Part shown: one piece after another, positions 7,845-17,022 of the stretch
How the letters are laid out: each line of letters starts with the position of its first letter
Numbering within the stretch: position 1 is the first letter of the stretch
Source: Bacteroidetes bacterium GWF2_35_48
GTDB lineage: Bacteria > Bacteroidota > Bacteroidia > Bacteroidales > GWF2-35-48
Direction: 5' to 3'
Assembly: GCA_001769125.1 (NCBI GenBank)
Contig: MEOG01000024.1
Location: 29,530-78,913 of the forward strand
Length of the DNA stretch: 49,384 nt
The notes under the pieces: model-generated
The model's input: only the letters and a program-made list of their open reading frames with translations
Told to the model about the DNA's origin: nothing
Databases searched by the model: none
Translations under genes and position numbers: made by a program

Positions 7845-9563
7845 ATGAAAAATTTAAAATTTAAAAAACAGGGACTAATTTTAACAGGCTTGATTTTTTT
7901 AATCATCCTTATGTTAAATTTTATTTCAGGTTTTGTTTTTTTCAGATTTGACCTTACGACAGACAAAAGATACACCCTTACTCCTTCTACTGTTACCATG
8001 CTAAATAATCTTGATGATGTTGTTTTTATTAAAATATATTTAGACGGAGATTTACCTGTAGGATTTAAGCGCCTCAAAAACGCAGTTAAAGAAACCCTTG
8101 ATGAATTCAGAGTGTATTCGAAAGAAAATATACAATATGAATTTATTAACCCCTCAGAAAGCAGCGATAAAAATACCCGAAGCGAAATTTACAGGCAGCT
8201 ATATAATAAAGGCTTAAATCCGGTAAATCTTGAAGACAAAGATGACGAAGGAGGCGTAACAAAAAAAATTATTTATCCCGGCGCACTTATTAGTTTCCGT
8301 AATGAAGAAATTCCTGTAAATTTTCTGAAAAATAATCAAGCGCATTCAGCAGAGCAAAATCTTAATAATTCAATACAGGACATCGAATATGAATTTCTGA
8401 ACGGAATAAAAAAAGCAAGCCTGAAAGAAAAGAAAAGCATTGCATTTATTGAAGGACACGGGGAACTGAATAAATATGAAGTTGAAGACGCGGCAATCGC
8501 TTTACTTGATTTTTTTAAAGTGAAACGTGTGCGCCTCAATGGTCTGCTTGGCAGTTTGAAAGATTTTGATGCGATAATCATAGCAAAACCCGACTCAGGA
8601 TTTAGCGATAAAGATAAATTCATAATTGATCAATTTATCATGAGGGGAGGTCGTGTTTTATGGCTACTTGATAATGTTAATGTAACAATGGACAGCTTGA
8701 GTTCCACAAACAATACCATGGCCATGATTCAAGAGTTGGGACTTGGAGAAATGCTTTTCAAATATGGCTGCCGTATTAATTATGATCTTGTTCAGGACAT
8801 TCAATGCGCACAAATTCCTATAAACACAGCAATAGCAGGTACTCCCCCTCAATGGACGCCTTCTCCCTGGCCGTATTTTCCTGTTCTGATTTCCCTGTCG
8901 CAGCATCCGGTTGTAAAAAATCTGAATGTTATAAGAACAGAATTTCTTAGCTCTATAGATACAGTAGGAGAAGATCCGGATATCAAAAAAGAAATTTTAC
9001 TTACAACTTCCAAATACTCAAAATCATTCAGTGCTCCTGTCAGAGTAAGTTTAGACCTATTAAAACAGAAACCGGATATACGCGAATTTTCTTCTTCAAA
9101 TATTCCCATTTGCGTTTTGCTGGAAGGAAAATTCACTTCTTTTTTTAAAAATTACGAGCAAATATTACCTCAGGAATTTCTCGAAAGCAAAGATATCGGA
9201 TATAAAAATAAAGGTGAATATTCCCGCATGATTGTCTTCTCTGATGGTGATATAATTAAAAATCTTGTCAGAAAAAAAGAAGATAAATTTTTCTCAATGC
9301 CACTTGGCACAGACCCTTGGTTTTCTAAAATTTTTTATGCCGGCAACAAAGAATTTATCATAAATGCAATGAATTACCTTCTTGACGAAGACGGCACCAT
9401 GCTTGTCCGTACAAGAGAATTAGAACTACGATTGTTAGACAAAGCAAAAGTAAACGAACAAAAATATTCATGGCAAGCACTTAACATTCTGCTCCCCGTA
9501 TTAATAATTATCGGTTTTGGGCTCTATCTGAACTGGTCGCGTAAAAGGAAATATACCAAGTGA
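7845..9563 (+). CDS. gldG: Gliding-motility-associated ABC transporter substrate-binding protein GldG
   Basis: The 572-residue protein has a transmembrane helix near the N-terminus (about 10-30), a large extracytoplasmic region, and a second helix near the C-terminus (LNILLPVLIIIGFGLYLNW) followed by a basic tail. Just after the first helix comes RFDLTTDKRYTLTPSTVTML, the standard GldG opening. The central part (SIAFIEGHGEL and the AIIIAKPDSGFSDKDKFIIDQFIM region) matches the ABC-type uncharacterised transport domain shared with IFT52-like proteins. It forms a complex with GldF. The ATG at 7845 begins immediately after a short AT-rich spacer; no better start exists. Normal length, no defects seen. 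Confidence 0.9.
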   Translation: MKNLKFKKQGLILTGLIFLIILMLNFISGFVFFRFDLTTDKRYTLTPSTVTMLNNLDDVVFIKIYLDGDLPVGFKRLKNAVKETLDEFRVYSKENIQYEFINPSESSDKNTRSEIYRQLYNKGLNPVNLEDKDDEGGVTKKIIYPGALISFRNEEIPVNFLKNNQAHSAEQNLNNSIQDIEYEFLNGIKKASLKEKKSIAFIEGHGELNKYEVEDAAIALLDFFKVKRVRLNGLLGSLKDFDAIIIAKPDSGFSDKDKFIIDQFIMRGGRVLWLLDNVNVTMDSLSSTNNTMAMIQELGLGEMLFKYGCRINYDLVQDIQCAQIPINTAIAGTPPQWTPSPWPYFPVLISLSQHPVVKNLNVIRTEFLSSIDTVGEDPDIKKEILLTTSKYSKSFSAPVRVSLDLLKQKPDIREFSSSNIPICVLLEGKFTSFFKNYEQILPQEFLESKDIGYKNKGEYSRMIVFSDGDIIKNLVRKKEDKFFSMPLGTDPWFSKIFYAGNKEFIINAMNYLLDEDGTMLVRTRELELRLLDKAKVNEQKYSWQALNILLPVLIIIGFGLYLNWSRKRKYTK

Positions 9564-9604
9564 GGGGTAATTATACTATGCCCTGTCATTTTTTACGCTT
9601 TGGG

Positions 9605-9654
9605 AAACCTCTTGAGGTCTGTATTGGATAGGCACGTTGAGACCTCAAGGGTTT
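9605..9654. terminator. Hairpin downstream of gldG
   Basis: CTTGAGGTCT (9611-9620) and AGACCTCAAG (9640-9649) are exact complements with a 19-base loop. The stem continues with AAACC and GGTTT after a small slip. It lies between the 3' ends of gldG and the convergent XRE gene, so it may end transcription from either side. No T-tract follows directly. Confidence 0.45.
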
Positions 9655-9808
9655 AAGCGATTGAAAAAAAATGATCGATAAAAATATTGAAAGCGAAAAT
9701 CATAAAGGCTTATACGCTGACACAATTCTGCCTGACTTAAACCTAAAACAACCGACTATCAAAAGGCTGCAATATAAAACTTTTAATAATCTATTTGCAG
9801 CAATCGTA

Positions 9809-10807
9809 TCAATATACATTTATCAGCGTAATACCAGTCAAATCAGCTTTCCCGTTTTTAAGGAATGCGTAAGTCATTCGATTTGCCTGACAGTTAATAA
9901 ACCGTATTCTTTTCAAGCTTTTGTTTTTAAAGAAAGTGTTGATGAGCGTTGCATTCTGGAATGTTACTCTGGTAAATGCGCAGTTTTCAAAAATGCAATC
10001 CTCCAAATTACCTTCGAAAACTATATCCGCAATCTGAGCTTCAATAAAAGATGTTCGGCTCCACACAACATTCGCAATTCTATTTTTCCCTAAGTCCCCG
10101 GATTTTATTTTAACTCCGATAAAGCCCCCATATTTAAAAACAACTCCGGTATAATCAGCTCCCATGAAATCGCAGCCAGAAATATAACTTTTTGAAAATT
10201 CAGTTCCAGAAAAATCTGCGCTGGTAAAATCGCAGCCACAGATATGGCTTCCTATAAATTCAGTATCTTTCAGTGAACAGTTCTTAAAAATATTATTAAT
10301 AAAGTTAGAACCCTGAATATGGCTTCTACTGATATTGGAGGCTGAAAAATCACAACTATCAACGTTATTCCCTTTAAGTAAAAGTTCCGACAAATCTGAA
10401 CCAATAAACTGACACCGTTGCATGTTTGAAGAGCTGAATTTTTCATGCAGATTTTTCAACCCTGAGAAGTCAGCATCAACCCAGTTCCCGCGTGACATAT
10501 CCCAGCTAATTTTATTCTTCTGCTTTCCTGAATGCAATTCATCAGATTGCTTAACCAAAGGCTCTGATGATGCAATTTCATTTTTTATAGATTGATAGTT
10601 TTCTGAAAAATAATTTAAATCAACATCCAAAATTTTCGCGAGTCGGTTAAGAGTAATAATGTCAGGCATTGATTCTCCACGCTCCCATTTTCCTACTGCT
10701 TGTGCGCTGATGAATAGACTTTGAGCCAGTTTCGCTTGAGAAATATTTAACTTTTTTCGCGCTTCAGCAATTTTATTGCCAATCAATTTAGTTTCCATAA
10801 TGAACAA
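9809..10807 (-). CDS. XRE-family regulator with pentapeptide repeats
   Basis: The 332-residue protein begins with an XRE/Cro helix-turn-helix (about residues 5-65): IGNKIAEARKKLNISQAKLA, then SAQAVGKWERGESMPDI. After a short linker (70-105) the rest (about 110-330) is a pentapeptide-repeat solenoid with the A(D/N)LxF-type rhythm, seen in CQFIGSDLSELLLKG, CDFTSADFSGTEFS and CDFMGADYTGVVF. Such right-handed helices can mimic DNA in gyrase-protecting proteins. The real start may be the fourth codon (ATG at 10798, METKLIG). A plus-strand frame at 9671-10093 lies mostly antisense and is not a gene. Function inferred: a DNA-binding regulator with a protein- or DNA-mimicking body. Confidence 0.85.
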   Translation of the reverse strand: MFIMETKLIGNKIAEARKKLNISQAKLAQSLFISAQAVGKWERGESMPDIITLNRLAKILDVDLNYFSENYQSIKNEIASSEPLVKQSDELHSGKQKNKISWDMSRGNWVDADFSGLKNLHEKFSSSNMQRCQFIGSDLSELLLKGNNVDSCDFSASNISRSHIQGSNFINNIFKNCSLKDTEFIGSHICGCDFTSADFSGTEFSKSYISGCDFMGADYTGVVFKYGGFIGVKIKSGDLGKNRIANVVWSRTSFIEAQIADIVFEGNLEDCIFENCAFTRVTFQNATLINTFFKNKSLKRIRFINCQANRMTYAFLKNGKADLTGITLINVY

Positions 10808-10833
10808 TTTTTTGTTTTATTTTTTCGACAAAG

Positions 10834-10864
10834 CAAAGATATGCAGATTCAATTCCTGAATCAA
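10834..10864 (-). promoter_or_regulatory. Promoter of the XRE/pentapeptide gene
   Basis: Read on the minus strand, TTG (10864-10862) is followed 20 bp later by TATCTTTG (10841-10834). Both elements and the spacing fit the Bacteroidota consensus. The start codon lies 26-35 bp downstream. Confidence 0.55.
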
Positions 10865-11021
10865 CAAAACAAGAAACTTGTTAGTTGTAATTACGCTATT
10901 TATAGTTGTTATTTGACAACAGATTGTTGTTTTTTGCTCCTTAGACCTATTGCGTATGCCCGTAAGACTATTATTATCATTTGTAAAAAATCCAAATGCA
11001 TGCTGTTAGCAAATGAGCCGA

Positions 11022-12035
11022 TTATTTATGACCTTTTATTTTTTTTTGTAGTTCTTCTATGAGTTTATCTTTGTTCTCAAGGAGTTTATCTTTGTTCTCA
11101 AGGAGTTTATCTTTGTTCTCAAGGAGTTTATCTTTGTTCTCAAGGAGTTTATCTTTGTTCTCAATTGTTTTAACATTTTCAGCAATAATCACATCTTTTT
11201 TGGCTAATTCTTGTTCTTTTTCTTGTTCTTTTTCCTGTTCCATTTCTCGCTGCCATTCTGCTAGAACATCTACTATTTCATCTTCTGCATCCATTTTCTT
11301 CCTTATCTCTGGTTCACTTGCTGCTTTTTGTAATCGCCTTATAAATCCTCTATATTTTTCAGGAAAATCCTTTTCCAAAACATTTAATATATGATTATTG
11401 TCTGATCGATTTTCTTGATCAAATACACTTAACAATATTTCTAATTCTGTCCTGCGTCTCTCCCTTAATTCTGGTATCGATATTATATAGCTCTCGTGAT
11501 TTAAGCTATCTATAAAATATTCTTTTTGTTTTATTTCCTTACCATTACTTACATCTATATATTTCTTCTCAGACTTTATTACTGGCACTCCATGTATATT
11601 TTCTAATTTATGCCCTAAAAAGTATATGCTTATTATCTCACATGCTTTCTTCTGCTTGTTACCATTTTTATCTGAAATATATACGTTTTCTTTATTACTA
11701 TATTGCTCTCCTAAATATTTTCTAAATCGCATAATATCTGTTGGAAATTTAGCCTTCTGAATTTCTATTATTACAATTTTATCTCCTTCTTTTGTTTTTA
11801 CTTTAGCAGTGAAATCTAACCTGTAAACTGTAAAAAAAGTTAATCCGGAATTTATGTTTTTTGTTTTATTTTTTTTTGCTTTTGTTTTCTCTATATTTGT
11901 TGTAAATTCTTTTGGTTTAAAATCTATTATTTCAATATCTTGTTTGATTATTGATGAAATTAATAGCTTTGCAATTTTACTGTCTTCCATCAAAAATTTA
12001 AAAACTACATCATATATTGGATTTGCTATTTGCAT
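11022..12035 (-). CDS. Rpn/PD-(D/E)XK nuclease family putative transposase
   Basis: The 337-residue protein opens IANPIYDVVFKFLMEDSKIAK, the standard start of the PDDEXK_2 / Rpn-like family, in which the Asp of YDVVFK is part of the nuclease core. The E-x-Q (residues IVIIEIQKAK, about 86-95) supplies the remaining catalytic residues. These proteins are annotated as recombination-promoting nucleases and are usually multicopy. Residues 100-250 include the RFRKYLGEQY helix and the YIISIPELRERRRTELE region typical of the family. The tail is an EKEQEKEQE run followed by ENKDKLL repeated about five times, a perfect heptad coil encoded by a 21-bp tandem repeat. A CAAAGATA element (12068-12075) upstream fits a minus-strand -7 box. 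Confidence 0.85.
   Translation of the reverse strand: MQIANPIYDVVFKFLMEDSKIAKLLISSIIKQDIEIIDFKPKEFTTNIEKTKAKKNKTKNINSGLTFFTVYRLDFTAKVKTKEGDKIVIIEIQKAKFPTDIMRFRKYLGEQYSNKENVYISDKNGNKQKKACEIISIYFLGHKLENIHGVPVIKSEKKYIDVSNGKEIKQKEYFIDSLNHESYIISIPELRERRRTELEILLSVFDQENRSDNNHILNVLEKDFPEKYRGFIRRLQKAASEPEIRKKMDAEDEIVDVLAEWQREMEQEKEQEKEQELAKKDVIIAENVKTIENKDKLLENKDKLLENKDKLLENKDKLLENKDKLIEELQKKIKGHK
11061..11164. repeat. 21-bp tandem repeat, five copies
   Basis: The unit GAGTTTATCTTTGTTCTCAAG occurs five times in a row starting at 11061, 11082, 11103, 11124 and 11145; the last copy lacks its final base. All copies are identical, so they are young or kept uniform by slippage. The unit is 21 bp, so copy-number change keeps the reading frame and only lengthens or shortens the coiled coil by one heptad. 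Confidence 0.97.
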
Positions 12036-12254
12036 AATGTTCTCTCTTTAATTAGTTATTATTGAGACAAAGATAATGAATTTAAGCGAATTGAAGAAAT
12101 TTTTTGTTCTTGGTTTTTTCGTCAGGCATTTTGCTTAAAGTTGTAAAATGTCAAATAATTATGCTTTAATATTATTGTTAAAAACTTGTCAGTATATTGA
12201 GGCGTAGGTAAAACTGAAATTTCAGTAAATCATTTACTTTAGCAAAAAAAAATT

Positions 12255-13214
12255 ATGGCAACACATCAAGCATTAACTGCAACAAATTTTAATTTTCCGG
12301 GACAGACAAATTATTACAAAGGCAAGGTTCGCGATGTATACACAATCGAAGATGAATTATTAATAATGATTGTCAGCGACCGTATTTCAGCCTTTGACGT
12401 TGTTCTTCCGAAAGGTATTCCCTATAAAGGACAGGTGTTAAATCAGATTGCTGAAAAATTTTTAAATGCAACGGCAGATATTGTTCCGAACTGGAAAATT
12501 TCTACGCCCGACCCAATGGTTACTATCGGTCATAAATGCGAAGCTTTTCCTGTAGAAATGATTATCCGCGGATATCTTACAGGAAGCTCGTGGAGAACCT
12601 ACAAAGATGGGAAAAGGGAAATCTGCGGCGTTCGAATACCCGACGGAATGAAAGAACATGAGCGTTTTCCTCAACCAATTATTACACCTACAACGAAAGC
12701 AGAACAAGGTCTGCACGACGAAGATATTTCTAAAGATGAAATTCTTGCAACAGGTCTTGTTACAAAAGAAGATTATGAATTGCTTGAAAAATACACCTAC
12801 CAGCTTTTTGAAAGAGGAACACAAATAGCAAATGAAAAAGGACTGATACTTGTTGATACAAAATATGAATTCGGAAAAAAAGATGGAAAAATTTATCTGA
12901 TTGACGAAATTCACACACCCGATTCTTCCCGCTATTTTTATCTCGAAGGATATGAGGAACGACAAGCAAAAGGTAAAAACCAGAAACAACTTTCAAAAGA
13001 ATTTGTCCGCGAATGGCTCATGGAAAATGGGTTTCAGGGAAAAACAGGACAAACACTGCCTGAAATTACTGAAGAATATGCACTTTCTGTATCCGAACGC
13101 TATATTGAATTGTATGAAAATATCATTGGCGAAAAATTCATTAAAGCAGATGCCTCTGAAGTAGCCGGAAGAATAGAAAAAATTATCAGAAATTTTCTTG
13201 CTGAACAAAAATAA
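12255..13214 (+). CDS. purC: Phosphoribosylaminoimidazole-succinocarboxamide synthase
   Basis: The 319-residue protein is SAICAR synthetase, which joins CAIR and aspartate with ATP in purine synthesis. Clear family motifs are [10 protein letters not shown] (phosphate-binding start, residues 20-29), [37 protein letters not shown] (around residue 103), the PTTKAEQG loop and DTKYEFG, and [12 protein letters not shown], which binds the nucleotide. It has the longer (about 310-residue) form found in Bacteroidota rather than the 237-residue E. coli form. A weak -7-like TACTTTAG lies 13 bp upstream. The next gene starts one base after the stop codon, so the two are co-transcribed. Confidence 0.96.
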   Translation: MATHQALTATNFNFPGQTNYYKGKVRDVYTIEDELLIMIVSDRISAFDVVLPKGIPYKGQVLNQIAEKFLNATADIVPNWKISTPDPMVTIGHKCEAFPVEMIIRGYLTGSSWRTYKDGKREICGVRIPDGMKEHERFPQPIITPTTKAEQGLHDEDISKDEILATGLVTKEDYELLEKYTYQLFERGTQIANEKGLILVDTKYEFGKKDGKIYLIDEIHTPDSSRYFYLEGYEERQAKGKNQKQLSKEFVREWLMENGFQGKTGQTLPEITEEYALSVSERYIELYENIIGEKFIKADASEVAGRIEKIIRNFLAEQK

Positions 13215-13215
13215 A

Positions 13216-14463
13216 ATGACTTGGTTGAATACATATCTACAAGAAAAAAAATCATTTTTTGAAGCAAAAGAAAACGAATCACTTTTTAATTTTTCAGAAC
13301 ATTCAAACTCTTTAGATGAGTTTCTGCTGAATCAATTTCACGAAACAGGGTTTCTTTACGGAAGCCCTGTTTCTCTTATATTCAATCATTCTTTTCCGGA
13401 AAACACATTCAATAAAAATGAGGAACTTTTTATCTTTTTATTGGACACATTCTTTTTTATATGGAAAAACAATGATGAAAAATATGAAAATAATGAAAAA
13501 TATTTAAGTGCATTTGCCGACTCTGTAATTAGTTTTTATGACTGTGTTATACCCAGATTAACTGATGCAGAAAAAAACACAACGAATTCTTTCGAAAAGC
13601 TTAAAAATATAACTGCTTTACGTGTTCAAACAGATGACCTATTTGTTAAGTACAATTACACGGGATATCTTTACAACAGCTTGCTTTGTATTGATATACT
13701 AATGTATGCTGCATGGCTGAAAGATTCTGGTTCCCTCAACAGAGATACTTTTGAAATGATTCTGCTATCATTTTTAAAAATTATAACATCTGCCGGAAAT
13801 GCTGACGAAAAAATTCTGGGAAATGCTGAAAAATTGCTTTTGGGAAATTTCATCCGCAGCTTGTCCCTTAAAGAAAAACATGAAGAAATTGCATTGAAAA
13901 ACATTACTCATGAAACAACTCAGCATTTTTACGATTCATTGTTTTTACCAAGTCCTGCTTTAAAAATTATGGCATTTGAATTTGCATTAATTGTTGTATT
14001 ATCTGACGCTGTTATTTCCGATACAGAAAAAATCTTTATAGATCGAATGGCAAAACAGCTTGAAATCAAAGAAACTGAAGCAGAAAAATATCTTTCAAGA
14101 ATTGAGTCTTTTGTTTACAACAATTGGGATAACAGAGTAACAGATGATAAAATAAGTTTTCGGTTTTTGAAAAATGGCATTCAGAAGCGAATCGAAAAAA
14201 TTCTTACAAAAAATAAACAAAAACTTATTCAGGAACTAAATGAAAGTAAAGAGCTTTTACAATTACTCAACAAGTATTCGCAGCAAAATCTGACACCGGA
14301 AGAAAAAAAGAAAGTAAAAGAACAATTGTTAGATATGTTACGCACTATTCCATCACTTGCTATTTTTCTGCTTCCGGGAGGAGCACTCATCTTACCCGTA
14401 TTATTAAAAATTATTCCTAAGGAATACCTTCTGCCATCTTCATTTCGGGAAAATCAGGAATGA
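13216..14463 (+). CDS. LETM1-related TerB-like protein
   Basis: The 415-residue protein starts at ATG 13216, one base after the purC stop; an upstream in-frame ATG at 13198 lies inside purC and is less likely. The first half is helical with no clear match. Residues about 255-320 (FEFALIVVLSDAVISDTEKIFIDRMAKQLEI) look like a TerB/tellurite-resistance-type helical domain, in which acidic residues bind metal. The end (about 365-415), LLDMLRTIPSLAIFLLPGGA then LPVLLKIIPKEYLLPSSFRE, is the LETM1 motif, a proline- and glycine-rich membrane-associated helix pair. NCBI-style annotation calls such Bacteroidota proteins LETM1-related biofilm-associated. Cellular role is not established. Codon use matches the neighbours. 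Confidence 0.8.
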   Translation: MTWLNTYLQEKKSFFEAKENESLFNFSEHSNSLDEFLLNQFHETGFLYGSPVSLIFNHSFPENTFNKNEELFIFLLDTFFFIWKNNDEKYENNEKYLSAFADSVISFYDCVIPRLTDAEKNTTNSFEKLKNITALRVQTDDLFVKYNYTGYLYNSLLCIDILMYAAWLKDSGSLNRDTFEMILLSFLKIITSAGNADEKILGNAEKLLLGNFIRSLSLKEKHEEIALKNITHETTQHFYDSLFLPSPALKIMAFEFALIVVLSDAVISDTEKIFIDRMAKQLEIKETEAEKYLSRIESFVYNNWDNRVTDDKISFRFLKNGIQKRIEKILTKNKQKLIQELNESKELLQLLNKYSQQNLTPEEKKKVKEQLLDMLRTIPSLAIFLLPGGALILPVLLKIIPKEYLLPSSFRENQE

Positions 14464-14510
14464 AGAATTAAACTCAATTCAATTTTTTTTTAATCATAAT
14501 CATACTTCTA

Positions 14511-14580
14511 AACCTGCCAGACTGCGTCAAGCAGGCAGGTTCTTAATCCAATATTTTTCTGTCGCCGCAAAACCTGTGAG
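14511..14580. repeat. Hairpin and fragment of dispersed repeat family B
   Basis: AACCTGCC (14511-14518) pairs with GGCAGGTT (14534-14541). The CCGCAAAACCTGTGAG piece at 14565-14580 is the reverse complement of the tail of the family B repeats at 47821-47979, with one extra A. Both lie between the LETM1-like gene and the secreted protein. Confidence 0.5.
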
Positions 14581-14711
14581 CCTGCCTGATGTAAACTTAT
14601 TAAGGATAGCCTCAGCACATGAACAGCTTTGCAGTTGCAAAACTTCCAAGTTTTGAGTATCCTAATTATAAATGTTTCAAATATTTCATTATTTTTGTGT
14701 TTATTAAAATA

Positions 14712-16436
14712 ATGTTTATGCGTTTAAGTGTTTTTATATTTTTTTTTGTTTTCACCTTTAATTTATTTTCCCAGACAATTACAACACTTGCTCCAATCCA
14801 GACTTCTTTGTGCGCCGGAGGTAACATCATGGTAGAATATGAAACGGAAGGAACTTTTAATTTTGGTTGTGTCTTTACAGCGCAGCTATCAGATGCATGG
14901 GGTAATTTTAGTAATCCCATTGATGTGGGTTCTACACCTTTTAATACTGGAGTAATTTTTGGCTCTATCCCTTCCAATACAGCTTTTGGATTTAACTACA
15001 GAGTCCGCGTTGTTTCAAGTAATCCCAACATTATTGGTTCTGTTAGTCCTCTCCCTGCAATTGTTATCACAAGCAGTGCTGTTTCTGCAGCAATTTTAAC
15101 TTTTCCTGGTACTACGGTGTGTGAAGGAACAGTCGTTAGTCTTACAGCCAATGCTAACCAAACATATTTCTGGTCCACAGGAGAAACAACTCAAACAATT
15201 CAGGTTACAACTCAAGGTACTTATCAGGTTACAGTTACAAATTATATTACAGAATGTCAGGTAACATCCAATCCTGTTGACGTTACTGTTTATCCTAATC
15301 CTGTAGTAAATCTTGGTAACGACACCACTTTATGCGAGGGAGACACATTGCAATTAGATGCCGGAAACGGTTATTCTCAATACAGATGGGATGATTTTTA
15401 TATTGGAAATCAGTTTTATTCTGTAAGTGAGACAGGAAGCCATTATGTTGAGGTAAGAGATTCTAACAATTGTAAAGCAAGCGATACAATTAATATTATA
15501 GTAAATGATAACCCTCAGATTGACATAGGCAACGACACTATAATCTGTAGCACTCAATATTTTATACAAGCCCATCCCAATTTTGTTTCTTATTCATGGA
15601 ATAATGGCTTGTCGCTAAACTCATACTTACTTATTACTCAATCTGGATTGTATCATCTTGCTGTTATAGACAGTAATATGTGCAAAGCATACGACACCAT
15701 TTCTGTTAGTATTTTTACTCCGCCTAATGTTGAGTTAGGTACTGATATTGCGGCTTGTGGTAATAGTGTCATTTTAAATGCCGGTTACGGATATACATCA
15801 TACAATTGGAATGATGGCGTCGGTACTCAAGTTTTTTATCATGCCACACAAACAGGGTATTACAATGTAGAGGTAACAGATGCCAACGGTTGTACAGATA
15901 AAGATACCGTTTTTGTATCAATTTATCCTTTGCCTCAGGTTTATCTGGGTTCCGATATCAGTGTTGAACATGGACAAACTGTTGTACTTGAAACGAATCC
16001 GAATTACGCTCACTATTTCTGGAGTAATGGAAACAATTACCCTCAACTTGTGTTTAATACGTCAGACTCTTTGCCCGGCATCTATGTAATAAGTGTTTTA
16101 GTAATAGATACAACAGGTTGTTTTCAATCTGATACTGTAATAGTAACTGTATTAGATAACACAGGGGTTTCAATTGAACAAAATTATTCGATACAAGTTG
16201 GACCTGTTCCTTTCAGCAGTTCATTTATCATGTATGGATTACCTGCGCTTTCCCTCAAAAAGTGTACTTTTAAATTAACAGATATTGCCGGAAGAGAAAT
16301 TCCTATACGAATAGAAGAAACCCATAATAATATAAAAGTACATCTGGCAGAAAAATTTCAAGGTGTTTGTTTTTTATATTCAATGCAAGAAAACAGAAAA
16401 TACTTTCTTTCCAAATTAGTTGCTATTTCCCCCTAA
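14712..16436 (+). CDS. Large secreted repeat protein, probable T9SS substrate
   Basis: From ATG 14712 (or 14718) the product is about 574 residues. An upstream in-frame ATG at 14619 would place 31 unlikely residues before the signal peptide (RLSVFIFFFVFTFNLFSQ). The mature part contains several Ig/PKD-like repeats of about 80-85 residues, each opening with a short V(N/D)LGND-type strand and cysteines (TTLCEGDTLQLDAGNGYSQY, TIICSTQYFIQAH, IAACGNSVILNAGYGYTSYN) and ending in YHVEVxDSNxCKAxDTI. The last 80 residues (SIEQNYSIQVGPVPFSSSF ... IAGREIPI ... FLYSMQENRKYFLSKLV) resemble a T9SS type A sorting domain. It is probably a surface adhesin. A TATTTTTG box (14690-14697) lies 14 bp before the ATG at 14712. 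Confidence 0.8.
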   Translation: MFMRLSVFIFFFVFTFNLFSQTITTLAPIQTSLCAGGNIMVEYETEGTFNFGCVFTAQLSDAWGNFSNPIDVGSTPFNTGVIFGSIPSNTAFGFNYRVRVVSSNPNIIGSVSPLPAIVITSSAVSAAILTFPGTTVCEGTVVSLTANANQTYFWSTGETTQTIQVTTQGTYQVTVTNYITECQVTSNPVDVTVYPNPVVNLGNDTTLCEGDTLQLDAGNGYSQYRWDDFYIGNQFYSVSETGSHYVEVRDSNNCKASDTINIIVNDNPQIDIGNDTIICSTQYFIQAHPNFVSYSWNNGLSLNSYLLITQSGLYHLAVIDSNMCKAYDTISVSIFTPPNVELGTDIAACGNSVILNAGYGYTSYNWNDGVGTQVFYHATQTGYYNVEVTDANGCTDKDTVFVSIYPLPQVYLGSDISVEHGQTVVLETNPNYAHYFWSNGNNYPQLVFNTSDSLPGIYVISVLVIDTTGCFQSDTVIVTVLDNTGVSIEQNYSIQVGPVPFSSSFIMYGLPALSLKKCTFKLTDIAGREIPIRIEETHNNIKVHLAEKFQGVCFLYSMQENRKYFLSKLVAISP

Positions 16437-16760
16437 ATGATTGTCTGTAATACAAAATTTCTATCCCAATTTGCGCTCTTCTTCGGGCTTGCCTTGCAGG
16501 GAAGCGTTCTAGTATGCTGATTGGCACAACCTCCTTACACTCGCCCCCACACGCAATGCTTGCTATGAGACGAATGCAAATTCAAGATTAAAAAAAAATG
16601 CGAAATTCAAACTAAAATCTACTCCGAAAAGTGACTTCCGATAATCTGTCTTGTCTACAAGAAAATAAAAACTATCCTGCGTCAGGCAAGTCAATAAAAT
16701 AATACTTTTCAGAGAGTGGAGTCAATCTTCAAATTAGTAAATTTTCAAATTCTTAATTCT

Positions 16761-16791
16761 TCTGTTTGCGCTCGACTTAGTCGAGTGCTGC
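16761..16791. repeat. 31-bp palindromic direct repeat, left copy
   Basis: TCTGTTTGCG, then the perfect palindrome CTCGACTTAGTCGAG, then TGCTGC. An identical 31-bp copy lies at 17702-17732, so the toxin-antitoxin genes sit between two direct copies. Confidence 0.9.
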
Positions 16792-16826
16792 TTGGTCTGA
16801 ACGTTATAAATTTACGACCCTCAAAC

Positions 16827-16873
16827 GCACTCGTCCCCTCCCCGCAAAGCATTACCCGAAGACGAGCGCGAAC
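16827..16873. repeat. Dispersed hairpin repeat, family A copy 3 (shorter)
   Basis: It starts GCACTCGTC, carries the family core CCCCGCAAAGCATTACCCG and ends GACGAGCGCGAAC. It lacks the GCTGTGGCGA segment present in the copies at 3027 and 6939. Confidence 0.65.
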
Positions 16874-16988
16874 ATCGGGATAATCCGCTTGGTGGTGGAA
16901 TAGAGTTAATTTGAAAGGAGGCTATCAGAAATTTGTTTTGAAAAGAAAAAAATCAGCAGTATGAAAACAGGAATTGAAAAATTATGCT

Positions 16989-16996
16989 TAATTTTG
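16989..16996 (+). promoter_or_regulatory. -7 box for the toxin-antitoxin operon
   Basis: TAATTTTG matches TAnnTTTG, 26 bp before the antitoxin ATG. No -33 box at the ideal distance was found. Confidence 0.4.
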
Positions 16997-17022
16997 TAAT
17001 ATATGAAAAAAATAAATAAATT

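Larger units (their letters stand above)
16437..17022. other. Gene-free stretch with dispersed repeats
   Basis: These 586 bp contain no credible gene. They hold GC-rich islands: a CTCG/CGAG-type segment around 16470-16570, a perfect palindrome CTCGACTTAGTCGAG at 16771-16785 inside a 31-bp unit (16761-16791) repeated at 17702-17732, and a shortened family A repeat at 16827-16873. The last 35 bp hold a -7 box (TAATTTTG, 16989-16996) for the toxin-antitoxin pair. Confidence 0.7.

Noticed and set aside
9671-10093. A 140-residue plus-strand frame
   Set aside because: It lies mostly antisense to the XRE/pentapeptide gene, has no domain, and its sequence mirrors the repeat of the true gene.
11059-11394. 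A 111-residue plus-strand frame rich in SLSLFSR
   Set aside because: It is the reverse reading of the 21-bp tandem repeat in the Rpn-like gene.
12462-12989. A 175-residue minus-strand frame
   Set aside because: It is antisense to purC, which is fully supported, and its composition is phenylalanine/cysteine-rich shadow.
14619-14711. Extended start for the large secreted protein
   Set aside because: The extra residues precede the hydrophobic signal and include no reasonable signal or binding site; the ATG at 14712 gives a normal signal peptide and has a -7 box just before it.
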